Of a stretch of DNA of 64,000 nucleotides, positions 27,617-35,536 are shown one piece after another (position 1 is the first letter of the stretch; the number at the start of each line of letters is the position of its first letter). The notes under the pieces were generated by a model, which saw nothing but the letters and a program-made list of their open reading frames with translations, was not told where the DNA came from and did no database searches. This DNA is from an uncultured Bacteroidota bacterium (GTDB taxonomy: Bacteria > Bacteroidota > Bacteroidia > Flavobacteriales > Flavobacteriaceae), in NCBI GenBank assembly GCA_902509805.1, contig CABWZL010000001.1, positions 1-64,000 of the forward strand, read 5' to 3'. A program made the position numbers and the translations under genes.

Positions 27617-28747
27617 TTATTCAAAAAAACTAATAATTGTATTTGATATAAACTTAATCTGTTTTTTTGTGAGCTCAGTATGCATAGGCAAAGAAATAAC
27701 CTCATCCTTTACTTTATTTGTTTCAGGAAAGTCGTTGTCTGAAATAAATTCTTGTTTGTATGCTTTTTGCTCATGAAAACCAAGAGGATAATAAATTCCA
27801 AATGGAATATTATTTTTTTGTAAATGGTCAGCTAATTTGTCTCTTTGACCATTATTAATTTTTAGTGTGTATTGGTGATAGACATGAGAATCAATATCTG
27901 ATTCAACAAACGGTACTTCAATTTCATCGATTTTATCAAAACTAGCATTATAAAGACTAGCTGCTTCCTGTCTTCTTTTATTATACTTATCTAAATATTT
28001 TAGTTTAACATTTAATATTGCTGCTTGAATTGAATCTAGACGTGAGTTTACACCAATTTCGTCATGATAATATCTTTCATACATTCCGTGATTAACAATA
28101 CCTCTCATTTTGTATGCTAGATTATCTGAATTTGTAAATATCGCACCTCCATCACCATAACATCCAAGATTTTTTGATGGAAAAAAGGATGTTGTTGCAA
28201 TATCTCCAATTGTTCCAGACATTTGCTTTTGAGAATTTGAGAATTTATAAGTAGAACCTAATGCCTGAGCATTATCCTCAATTACTTGAAGGTTATTTTT
28301 ATTGGCGATTTCCAATATTTCTTCCATTTTACATGATTGACCAAATAAATGAACAGGAATTATAGCTCTTGTTTTTTCAGTAATTTTGTCTTCTATTAAA
28401 CTTGGATTTATATTAAAAGTTTTTGGATCAATATCTATAACAACTGGTTTAAGGCCAAGCAAAAGTATCACCTCAATTGTTGAAGCAAAAGAAAAATTTG
28501 TAGTGATAATCTCATCACCTCTTTTTAAATCAAGAGCCATAAGAGCAATTTGAAGAGCATCTGTTCCATTAGCACATGGGATTACATGCCTTACATTTAA
28601 ATATTCCTGCAAATTATTTTGAAAATCCTTTACAATTGGTCCATTTATGAATGACGATGAATTAATTACTTTTTTCATCTCTCTATTAACCTGCCATCTT
28701 ATCTTTCGGTATTGACCATTTAGGTCAACCATATTTATTTTTTTCAT
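27617..28747 (-). CDS. DegT/DnrJ/EryC1 family sugar aminotransferase
   Basis: PLP enzyme of 376 aa that aminates nucleotide-linked keto-sugars for cell-envelope glycans. PCANGTDALQIALMAL, TTNFSFASTIEVILLLGLKPV, IIPVHLFGQ, VIEDNAQALGS and TSFFPSKNLGCYGDGG (the PLP lysine in SKNLG) are visible, plus NSRLDSIQAAIL. The ATG at 28747 is chosen; in-frame TTG codons just upstream belong to the TAATTTTG -7 box. It diverges from waaA; a role in LPS O-antigen or core sugar synthesis is inferred from the family and this neighbour. Confidence 0.92.
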   Translation of the reverse strand: MKKINMVDLNGQYRKIRWQVNREMKKVINSSSFINGPIVKDFQNNLQEYLNVRHVIPCANGTDALQIALMALDLKRGDEIITTNFSFASTIEVILLLGLKPVVIDIDPKTFNINPSLIEDKITEKTRAIIPVHLFGQSCKMEEILEIANKNNLQVIEDNAQALGSTYKFSNSQKQMSGTIGDIATTSFFPSKNLGCYGDGGAIFTNSDNLAYKMRGIVNHGMYERYYHDEIGVNSRLDSIQAAILNVKLKYLDKYNKRRQEAASLYNASFDKIDEIEVPFVESDIDSHVYHQYTLKINNGQRDKLADHLQKNNIPFGIYYPLGFHEQKAYKQEFISDNDFPETNKVKDEVISLPMHTELTKKQIKFISNTIISFFE

Positions 28748-28753
28748 CAAAAA

Positions 28754-28761
28754 CAAAATTA
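28754..28761 (-). promoter_or_regulatory. -7 box of the DegT aminotransferase gene (leaderless start)
   Basis: TAATTTTG on the minus strand fits TAnnTTTG and lies 6 bases before the ATG at 28747, so the mRNA probably starts at or next to the start codon. No clear -33 TTTG is seen. Confidence 0.45.
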
Positions 28762-28767
28762 AAAAAG

Positions 28768-28775
28768 TATTTTTG
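28768..28775 (+). promoter_or_regulatory. -7 box of waaA
   Basis: TATTTTTG fits TAnnTTTG and ends 13 bases before the GTG start of waaA. It lies back to back with the box of the divergent DegT gene. Confidence 0.45.
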
Positions 28776-28788
28776 GAAAAAGTATTTA

Positions 28789-30021
28789 GTGAAATTTATT
28801 TATGAAATATTTATAATACTGGCTTATTTGTTAGCCCAGCCTTTTAGAATTTTCTCATCTAAAACAAATCTGTTCTTTGAAGGAAGAAAAAATTCTTTTA
28901 AAATACTTAAGAAAAAAGTAAATCCAAGAGATAAAAATATCTGGTTTCATGTAGCTTCCCTCGGAGAATTTGAAATTGCAAAACCAATTATTGAGTCCTT
29001 AAAATCAAAAATAGATAATCTTAAAATTATAGTAACATTTTTTTCTCCATCTGGTCTAGAAAACTCAAAAGACTATATAGTTTCTGATGCGATGGTTTAT
29101 CTTCCAATTGATCTTTCAGTGAATGCAAAAAAGTTCATAAAAATTGTAAATCCAAAAGTTGCTGTTTTTATAAAGAATGATATTTGGTCTAATTATATAA
29201 GTTATCTAAAACAAAATAATTCTGTGATTTATTCTGTATCATCTAAGTTTGATAATTCTCAGTTTTATTTCAAATTCTATGGTGCTTGGTTTTTAAAAAA
29301 GTTAAGAAACATAAATTATTTTTATGTACAAGATGATAATTCAAAAAACATACTAGAAAACAACTCTTTAAAAAATATTAGTGTATCAGGAGATTCAAGA
29401 TTTTCAGCAGTTATTAAAACACTTAATGAGAATAAAAAAATTGAAAATATTGAAAAATTTATTGACAATAAAAAATGTCTTATAGCAGGGAGTGTATGGG
29501 AAAAAGATATTGATTTAATTAATAAAATAATTCTTGAAAATGAAATGAAATTTATAATTGCTCCACATGAAGTTTCTTCTAATTTTATAAAAAAATTAGA
29601 GAATTTATATGAAAATAATACTGTTAAATTTTCATGTTTGAATACTAAAGATGACTTCGATAAAAAAATATTAATTATTGATTCTATAGGAAGTTTAAAA
29701 TATATTTATAAATATGGTGACATCTCATATATTGGAGGGGGAATGTCTAATGATGGTCTTCATAATATTTTAGAACCTGCAGTTTTTTCATGTCCTATCA
29801 TAATTGGCAAAAATTATAAAGGTTTTACCGAAGCAGAAGAATTGATAAAACTTGGAGGAGTTTATTCTGTTAAAGATCCTGATGAATTTTCTAAAGTATT
29901 CTCTAAATTAAATGATACAAAATTAAGAATTAGATCTGGAAAAATAAGCTTCGATTATATTTTAAAAAGTGTAGAAAAAAATTCTAAAATTTTAAATTCT
30001 CTTATTAAAAATTTACAATAA
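28789..30021 (+). CDS. waaA: 3-deoxy-D-manno-octulosonic acid (Kdo) transferase
   Basis: Transfers Kdo from CMP-Kdo to lipid IVA at the inner membrane. It is 410 aa with a GT-B fold. The N-terminal hydrophobic segment and FFEGRKNSFKIL are followed by WFHVASLGEFEIAKPIIE, YFVQDDNSKNIL-like segments, AGSVWEKD, IIAPHEV and YIGGGMSNDGLHNILEPAVFSCPIIIG. The start is GTG at 28789; the resulting MKFIYEIFIILAYLLAQP matches Bacteroidota WaaA, and no ATG is available nearby. lpxK, which acts just before it in lipid A synthesis, is at 38 kb. Confidence 0.95.
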   Translation: MKFIYEIFIILAYLLAQPFRIFSSKTNLFFEGRKNSFKILKKKVNPRDKNIWFHVASLGEFEIAKPIIESLKSKIDNLKIIVTFFSPSGLENSKDYIVSDAMVYLPIDLSVNAKKFIKIVNPKVAVFIKNDIWSNYISYLKQNNSVIYSVSSKFDNSQFYFKFYGAWFLKKLRNINYFYVQDDNSKNILENNSLKNISVSGDSRFSAVIKTLNENKKIENIEKFIDNKKCLIAGSVWEKDIDLINKIILENEMKFIIAPHEVSSNFIKKLENLYENNTVKFSCLNTKDDFDKKILIIDSIGSLKYIYKYGDISYIGGGMSNDGLHNILEPAVFSCPIIIGKNYKGFTEAEELIKLGGVYSVKDPDEFSKVFSKLNDTKLRIRSGKISFDYILKSVEKNSKILNSLIKNLQ

Positions 30022-30047
30022 TTAATTTATAGATTTAAATTTATAAT

Positions 30048-31100
30048 ATGTTTAGAAAACTTACAATCATTTTAATTTTATGTTCATCCATTAATATTTT
30101 TGGACAAGACTCAAAACCTCCTAATATTATAATGATGATAGGAGATGGAATGGGTCTTTCAGCTATATCTTCTGGTATGTACTCAAATAATAATTATACT
30201 TCACTTGAAAGATCTGAGTATATAGGTCTATTAAAAACTCATTCATTGGATGATCTAGTTACTGACTCTGCTGCATCTGGAACAGCAATGTCTTCAGGTG
30301 TAAAAACTTATAACAGAACGGTTGGTTTAGATGGAAACTTAAGTTCAGTAAAGTCTATTCTTGAAATTTGCAGAGATAGAGGATATACGACAGCTATTGT
30401 TGCTACATCTACAATTGTTCATGCTACCCCTGCATCATATTATTCAAAAGTAAAAAGCAGATATCAATATGATGAAATTGCAAGTCAACTATCTAAAAGC
30501 AATATTAATTTTTTTGTTGGTGGAGGTGAAAAATATTTTAATGATAGGGTTGATGGAAGAAATTTAATCAATGAAATGGATGATTATTTTTTTGCAAATA
30601 GTTTAGAAAGTTTTAAAAATATCAATTCAAACAAAATTGGATATTTAACTTATTATGATGAACCTGTTGGGAAACATGAAGGAAGAGAACCATCTCTTGA
30701 AGATATAGCTCAAATAACTATCCAAAAGCTAAAGAGCTTCGATAATCCATTTTTTCTCCTTGTTGAAGGTTCACAGATTGATTGGGGTGGTCACGATAAT
30801 GACTCAGAACATCTAATTAGCGAAATGTTAGAATTTGATAAAACAATTGAGACAGTTTTTAATTTTGCTGATAAAGATAAAAATACTCTAGTAGTAATAA
30901 CTGCAGATCATGAAACGGGTGGTGCTGCTATTGTTGATGGTAATCTTGAAGAGTCATTTGTAAAAATTAAATATGTATCAGGAGATCATACAGCTACAAT
31001 GGTTCCAATATTTAGTCTAGGCCCTTACTCATCCCTTTTCAAAGGAGTTTATGATAATACTGAAATTTTTGATAAATTAGAAGCAATCATAAAAAAATGA
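30048..31100 (+). CDS. Alkaline phosphatase, secreted
   Basis: PhoA-type phosphomonoesterase of 350 aa with a Sec signal (about 1-20). The nucleophile S74 is in VTDSAASGTAMSSG. Metal ligands are seen in MIGDGMG (D33), HATPASYY, EGSQIDWGGHDND, TADHETGG and GDHTA. It is shorter than E. coli PhoA because the crown insertions are reduced. It probably releases phosphate from organic esters in the periplasm. Its stop overlaps the start of the D-aminoacylase-like gene by four bases. Confidence 0.92.
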   Translation: MFRKLTIILILCSSINIFGQDSKPPNIIMMIGDGMGLSAISSGMYSNNNYTSLERSEYIGLLKTHSLDDLVTDSAASGTAMSSGVKTYNRTVGLDGNLSSVKSILEICRDRGYTTAIVATSTIVHATPASYYSKVKSRYQYDEIASQLSKSNINFFVGGGEKYFNDRVDGRNLINEMDDYFFANSLESFKNINSNKIGYLTYYDEPVGKHEGREPSLEDIAQITIQKLKSFDNPFFLLVEGSQIDWGGHDNDSEHLISEMLEFDKTIETVFNFADKDKNTLVVITADHETGGAAIVDGNLEESFVKIKYVSGDHTATMVPIFSLGPYSSLFKGVYDNTEIFDKLEAIIKK

Positions 31101-32707
31101 AAAAATTACTTTTAGCATTTCTAGTATTTACTTTGTCATGTGATAGTGAACCAATTGCTGTTGATGTTTTAATCTCTGGAGGATCTATTCATGATGGTAG
31201 TGGAATGAATGGATATATTGGGAATGTTGCTATAAAAAATGATACAATTTTTTATGTAGGAAAAAAAAGGAATTTTATAGCTAATCAAACAATTGATGCT
31301 ACAGGTAAAGTAGTTTCTCCAGGGTTTATCAATATGCTTAGTTGGGGTTATAATACTTTGATGCAAGATGGTAGATCATTAAGTGACTTGAAACAAGGAG
31401 TTACTTTAGAAGTATTTGGTGAAGGTACTTCTCCTGGACCTCGAGGTTCAATAGGAAGTAATAATTATGTTTCTTTTGGAGAAGCAATGGAAAAATTGGA
31501 ATCTAGTGGTGTTTCAACAAATATTGCATCATACCTAGGCGCTGCAACTGTTAGGATTCAAGAAATTGGATATGCTAACAGAAAGGCCTCTTCTAGTGAG
31601 ATGGAATCAATGAGAAATATTGTTAAACTTGCTATGATGCAAGGTGCAATTGGAATTGGTTCTTCACTAATTTATGCACCTGGTGATTATGCAGATACAG
31701 ATGAACTTGTTGAGTTATCTAAGATTGCATCATCTTACGGTGGAAGGTATATTTCTCACATGAGAAATGAAGACTTCAGAGTTTTAGAAGCCGTTGATGA
31801 ATTACTTGAAATTGCTGAAAGGGCTGATATCCCTGCTGAAATATATCATCTTAAATCATCTAGAAAACCCAATTGGCATTTATTAGATTCTGTTATTAAT
31901 AAAGTTGAAAAAGCTAGAGATAAAGGTTTAAAAATAACTGCTGATATGTATACATATCCTGCTTCATCAACAGGGTTAACAGGTGTTATACCTACTTGGG
32001 TTCAGGAAGGTGGAACACAAGCTTGGATTAATCGTATGAAGAAACCCGAGATAAGGGAAAGACTTTTTAAAGATATACGAAAGGAACTTTCTGAACAGCC
32101 ACCAGAAGATATTTTAATGGTTGGATTCAATAAGCAATCTATGTCAAATAAATATCGAGGTATGAATATTGCTGAAGCAGCGGAATTAAGAGGTGAATCT
32201 CCAGAGGAAGCTATAGTGAATTTAATAATTGAAGATGGTAGTAGAATTCAATGTATATACTTTAGTATGTCTGAAGAAAATATTAGAAAAAAAATTATGT
32301 TACCGTGGGTTTCTTTTGACTCTGATGCTGGATCTTATTCTGATATTTCAAAAGATTTCATAACACATCCGCGAGCTTTTGGAAGCTTTGCTAGAGTTCT
32401 TGGTAAATATGTAAGAGATGAAAAATTAATTTCAATGGAAGAGGCTATTAGAAGACTTTCTGGTTTTCCAGCAGATAATCTGGGTATTAATAATAGAGGT
32501 TATTTAAAGCCTGGTTACTTTGCAGATATTGTAATTTTTGATCCAAAATTAATCAATGATAAAGCAACTTTTGAAGAACCTCTCCAATTTGCTGTTGGAG
32601 TTGAGCAGGTTTTTGTTAATGGAATTCAAGTAATTTCTGATAGTGACCATACTGGAAAATTTCCTGGAAGATTTATTAAAGGACCTGGTTTTAAGATCAC
32701 TGATTAA
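31097..32707 (+). CDS. D-aminoacylase-like amidohydrolase lacking the HxH motif, lipoprotein
   Basis: Amidohydrolase_3 family protein of 536 aa with lipobox LSC (Cys15). The fold is clear: ISGGSIHDGSG, GGRYISHMRNED (H220), AEIYHLKSS (H250), and the Asp region FDSDAGS (about 405-411), ending in LKPGYFADIVIFDP. The normal GFIDxHxH is GFINMLSW here (L81 and W83 where histidines are expected), and the bridging Cys of GNCG reads GEG (E109). H220 and H250, the tight metal site of D-aminoacylase, are kept. It may be a one-metal hydrolase for N-acyl-D-amino acids or peptidoglycan-derived peptides, or something different; activity cannot be assumed. Confidence 0.85.
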   Translation: MKKLLLAFLVFTLSCDSEPIAVDVLISGGSIHDGSGMNGYIGNVAIKNDTIFYVGKKRNFIANQTIDATGKVVSPGFINMLSWGYNTLMQDGRSLSDLKQGVTLEVFGEGTSPGPRGSIGSNNYVSFGEAMEKLESSGVSTNIASYLGAATVRIQEIGYANRKASSSEMESMRNIVKLAMMQGAIGIGSSLIYAPGDYADTDELVELSKIASSYGGRYISHMRNEDFRVLEAVDELLEIAERADIPAEIYHLKSSRKPNWHLLDSVINKVEKARDKGLKITADMYTYPASSTGLTGVIPTWVQEGGTQAWINRMKKPEIRERLFKDIRKELSEQPPEDILMVGFNKQSMSNKYRGMNIAEAAELRGESPEEAIVNLIIEDGSRIQCIYFSMSEENIRKKIMLPWVSFDSDAGSYSDISKDFITHPRAFGSFARVLGKYVRDEKLISMEEAIRRLSGFPADNLGINNRGYLKPGYFADIVIFDPKLINDKATFEEPLQFAVGVEQVFVNGIQVISDSDHTGKFPGRFIKGPGFKITD

Positions 32708-32772
32708 TAATAAACAAAGCTTTAAATTTTAATAAATTGATTAGAAATAGACAGAAATTAGATGAAAAAAAG

Positions 32773-32854
32773 TGCGGGTGAAGGGACTCGAACCCCCAAG
32801 CTGTTAGGCACTAGATCCTAAGTCTAGCGTGTCTACCAATTTCACCACACCCGC
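32773..32854 (-). tRNA. tRNA-Leu (UAG)
   Basis: Minus-strand cloverleaf: acceptor GCGGGTG/CACCCGC, discriminator A, D arm GTGAAATTGGTAGACAC, anticodon stem CTAGA/TCTAG around CTTAGGA (anticodon TAG), a class II long variable arm TGCCTAACAGCTT and T loop TTCGAGT. The 82 bases exclude CCA, which is not encoded. The variable arm and D loop identify it as a leucine tRNA reading CUN codons. Confidence 0.97.
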
Positions 32855-32864
32855 AAAAGGTGAA

Positions 32865-32896
32865 CAAATATAAATAAGTTTTTAAAAATAAATCAA
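32865..32896 (-). promoter_or_regulatory. Promoter of tRNA-Leu
   Basis: TTG (32896-32894), a 21-base spacer and TATATTTG (32872-32865) match the Bacteroidota consensus. The expected start of transcription is only a few bases before the mature tRNA 5' end at 32854. Confidence 0.7.
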
Positions 32897-32898
32897 CT

Positions 32899-34272
32899 AT
32901 GAGTACATTATCTGAAAATGAGAAAGAAAAATACTTAAGCGAGCTATTTGAGTTCTTAAAACTACCATCTATTAGTGCTGATACAAGATATAAGGATACA
33001 ATGAATAAAACAGCTGAATGGGTTTCTAAAGAACTTTTAAAATCAGGATGTGATTCATCAAACGTATATGAGACTAATGGCCATCCTATAGTTTATGGAG
33101 AGAAATTTGTAAATGAATCATTTCCAACAGTTTTAGTATATGGTCACTATGATGTACAACCTCCTGATCCAATTGAACTTTGGACTAATCCACCTTTTGA
33201 GCCAGTAATCAAAAATACAGACGTTCATCCAGAGGGTGCTATTTTTGCTAGAGGATCTTGTGATGACAAAGGTCAAGTCTTTATGCATGTTAAGGCATTC
33301 GAGCAACTTATAAAAAAGAACAAATTAAATTGTAATGTAAAATTTATGATTGAAGGAGAAGAAGAGGTTGGAAGTAATAATCTTGAAAAATTCCTTTTAG
33401 AAAATAAAGCTAAACTTAATGCTGATGTTATATTAATATCAGATACTGGCTTAAGCAATCTTAACAAGCCCACCTTTACAGTTGGACTTAGGGGTTTATC
33501 ATATATGGAAATTAAGATAACCGGACCCAATAGAGATCTTCACTCTGGGATTTATGGAGGAGCTTTAGCTAATCCTATAAATATTTTATCCGACATGATA
33601 AGTTCACTTATAGATAGTGAAGGGAGAATAACAATACCTGGGTTTTACGATGAAGTTTTAGAGATAGAAAAATCCAAAAGAGAGTTAATAGAGGAGATGT
33701 CAAAATTTGATAATGATCATTTTAAAAACTCTATTGGTCTTAAAGAAACAAAAGGAGAGAAAGGTTATTCAACATTAGAAAGATTATCAATCCGTCCTAC
33801 CCTTGATGTAAATGGTATTTGGGGTGGATATATTGGAGAGGGATCTAAAACTGTAATACCAAGTGAAGCAAATGCAAAAATTTCTATGAGATTGGTTCCA
33901 AATCAAAATTGGGAAAAAATAAGTGAATTATTTACAAATCATATTAGGAGTATTACTCCTGAATATGTTTCAATAGAAGTAACTACTCATCATGGAGGTA
34001 ACCCTTATATAACTCCAGAAGGTTTTAAAGGTTATGAATCTGCTATGAAAGCTTATAAAGATAGTTTTGGAATAGACCCGATACCACAAAAAGATGGAGG
34101 AAGCATTCCTATAGTTCCTATGTTTGAAAGTATTCTCGGAATAAAAACAGTTTTAATGGGATTTGGACTTGATAGTGATGCTATTCATTCACCTGATGAA
34201 AACTATGGAGTAAAGAACTTTTTTATTGGGATTGAAACTATTCAAAACTTTTATAAGCATTTTGGTAACTAA
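32899..34272 (+). CDS. M20 family metallodipeptidase
   Basis: Dizinc peptidase of 457 aa in the carnosinase-like (CNDP) branch of M20. Catalytic and metal residues are in VYGHYDVQPPDPIELW, ARGSCDDKGQ, EGEEEVGSNN, ISDTGLSN and the C-terminal DAIHSPDENYG. The dimerisation domain holds GPNRDLHSGIYGG. No signal peptide, so it acts in the cytoplasm on dipeptides. The 3' end overlaps convergent ruvC by four bases. Confidence 0.94.
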   Translation: MSTLSENEKEKYLSELFEFLKLPSISADTRYKDTMNKTAEWVSKELLKSGCDSSNVYETNGHPIVYGEKFVNESFPTVLVYGHYDVQPPDPIELWTNPPFEPVIKNTDVHPEGAIFARGSCDDKGQVFMHVKAFEQLIKKNKLNCNVKFMIEGEEEVGSNNLEKFLLENKAKLNADVILISDTGLSNLNKPTFTVGLRGLSYMEIKITGPNRDLHSGIYGGALANPINILSDMISSLIDSEGRITIPGFYDEVLEIEKSKRELIEEMSKFDNDHFKNSIGLKETKGEKGYSTLERLSIRPTLDVNGIWGGYIGEGSKTVIPSEANAKISMRLVPNQNWEKISELFTNHIRSITPEYVSIEVTTHHGGNPYITPEGFKGYESAMKAYKDSFGIDPIPQKDGGSIPIVPMFESILGIKTVLMGFGLDSDAIHSPDENYGVKNFFIGIETIQNFYKHFGN

Positions 34273-34835
34273 AGGAGTTTATCGGGGTTTTTATTAATAA
34301 AGCTTGACCAATTAGAATATTTTTTTTTCTGTTTATTATCATTATCAAAATTAAAGAAATGACATACAGCTGCTGCTAATCCATCCGTTGAATCTAGGTT
34401 TTTAGGAAGCTCTTTAATTTTAAGCATACTCTTAAGCATTTTTGCAACTTGTTCTTTGCTAGAATTTCCATTTCCAGTAATGGCCATTTTAATTTTTTTT
34501 GGGGAATATTCTGTAATTGGAATATTAAAATTTAATGCTGCAGCAATTGAAACACCTTGCGCTCTTCCTAACTTTAACATTGACTGAACATTTTTACCGA
34601 AAAAAGGAGCTTCAATAGCAATTAAATCCGGACTATAAGATTTAATTAATTCAGATGTTTTTTTAAATATTTTTGACAACTTAACACTGTGATCATCTTT
34701 AGAAGGAAGTTTATATTCAACTAAATCTAAAAGTTCCATATTTTTTCCAGTAATTTTAATTATTCCAAATCCCATTATATTTGTTCCAGGGTCAATACCC
34801 ATTATTATTGAATTATCAGGTAGATTTTTACTCAT
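34269..34835 (-). CDS. ruvC: Holliday junction resolvase
   Basis: Endonuclease that cuts Holliday junctions with RuvAB in recombination repair; 188 aa. The acidic active site is visible as D15 in MGIDPGT, Glu in IAIEAPFF and the C-terminal DSTDGLAAAVCHFF. The usual GKNVQSMLKLGRAQG follows the Glu. The start overlaps the upstream lipoprotein gene by eight bases. Confidence 0.96.
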   Translation of the reverse strand: MSKNLPDNSIIMGIDPGTNIMGFGIIKITGKNMELLDLVEYKLPSKDDHSVKLSKIFKKTSELIKSYSPDLIAIEAPFFGKNVQSMLKLGRAQGVSIAAALNFNIPITEYSPKKIKMAITGNGNSSKEQVAKMLKSMLKIKELPKNLDSTDGLAAAVCHFFNFDNDNKQKKKYSNWSSFINKNPDKLL

Positions 34836-35304
34836 AATTAAGTTTAAATGGAATACTAAATTTCACTTCAACGAATTCTCCAACATTTGTTTTGATAGCA
34901 GGTAACGCATTGGGCAATTGTTCAACTGCTTCATGAATTATTAAAAGTAATTTCTCATCTAATTTGTTTAAGGGTGAAAGTTTATCCAAACTAAATCTTC
35001 CATTTGTATCAATTTTTAATGTAAGCCTATATTCTGTAGAGTCAAGTGGAAAGACTTTATTGTCCAGAAAATTACTCATTTCAGTTTCAATTATATCTCT
35101 AAAACAGCTTAATTGATCTTCAATTTTTAAATTATCACATTCAGGAAATGATGGGGGTTGATCATTGATTGACCATTTAGATGCAGATTGAATTTCAGAA
35201 TCTGGGACTTTAAGAGAATTAGAGTCACAGGAAACTAAAGTAATTACAAATAGTAACCACTTTGAATAAAACTTAATGTTGAAATTCTTAATTAAGTTAA
35301 GCAC
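34828..35304 (-). CDS. Lipoprotein with TonB C-terminal-like domain
   Basis: A 158-residue protein with a lipoprotein signal ending LVSC (about residue 26). The body FPECDNL...LSCFRDIIETEMSNFL followed by LTLKIDTNGRFSLDKLSP, EAVEQLPNALPAIKTNVGEFVEVKFSIPFKL is the beta-alpha-beta pattern of the TonB C-terminal domain common in Bacteroidota, but no TonB-type transmembrane helix and Pro-rich linker are present. The start is GTG at 35304, the only one available. Function unknown; coupled by overlap to ruvC. Confidence 0.7.
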   Translation of the reverse strand: MLNLIKNFNIKFYSKWLLFVITLVSCDSNSLKVPDSEIQSASKWSINDQPPSFPECDNLKIEDQLSCFRDIIETEMSNFLDNKVFPLDSTEYRLTLKIDTNGRFSLDKLSPLNKLDEKLLLIIHEAVEQLPNALPAIKTNVGEFVEVKFSIPFKLNYE

Positions 35305-35326
35305 AACTAAAATTACGATTTTTTTA

Positions 35327-35334
35327 TAGCTTTG
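35327..35334 (+). promoter_or_regulatory. -7 box before the small Cys-rich membrane protein
   Basis: TAGCTTTG fits TAnnTTTG and ends four bases before the ATG at 35339, so the mRNA is probably leaderless. No good -33 element is visible. Confidence 0.45.
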
Positions 35335-35338
35335 TCCA

Positions 35339-35536
35339 ATGGAGATATTTCTAATCTCAGTCTTTTTGATTGGTATTGCATTTTCAGGTATTGCAATTAA
35401 ACTGATTTTTAAAAAGAATGGTGAATTTTCGGGTACTTGTGCTAGTCAAAGTCCCTTCTTAAATAAGTCTGATGAGCCATGTGGTATTTGTGGAAAAATT
35501 CCAACCAGTTCAGAATGTGCTAATGATATAAAATGA
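35339..35536 (+). CDS. Small membrane-anchored protein with four cysteines, function unknown
   Basis: 65 aa: one helix (about 3-23), a KKNGEFSGTCASQSPFLNK segment and a Cys cluster C34, C48, C51 and C60 (C-x13-C-x2-C-x8-C). I recognise similar short proteins in other Flavobacteriia but know of no assigned function. The cysteines could bind a metal or form disulfides. Its stop overlaps the start of the Nramp-like transporter by four bases, so the two are probably made together; a role as metal-binding partner is a guess. Its own promoter and good overlap make it a real gene. Confidence 0.8.
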   Translation: MEIFLISVFLIGIAFSGIAIKLIFKKNGEFSGTCASQSPFLNKSDEPCGICGKIPTSSECANDIK

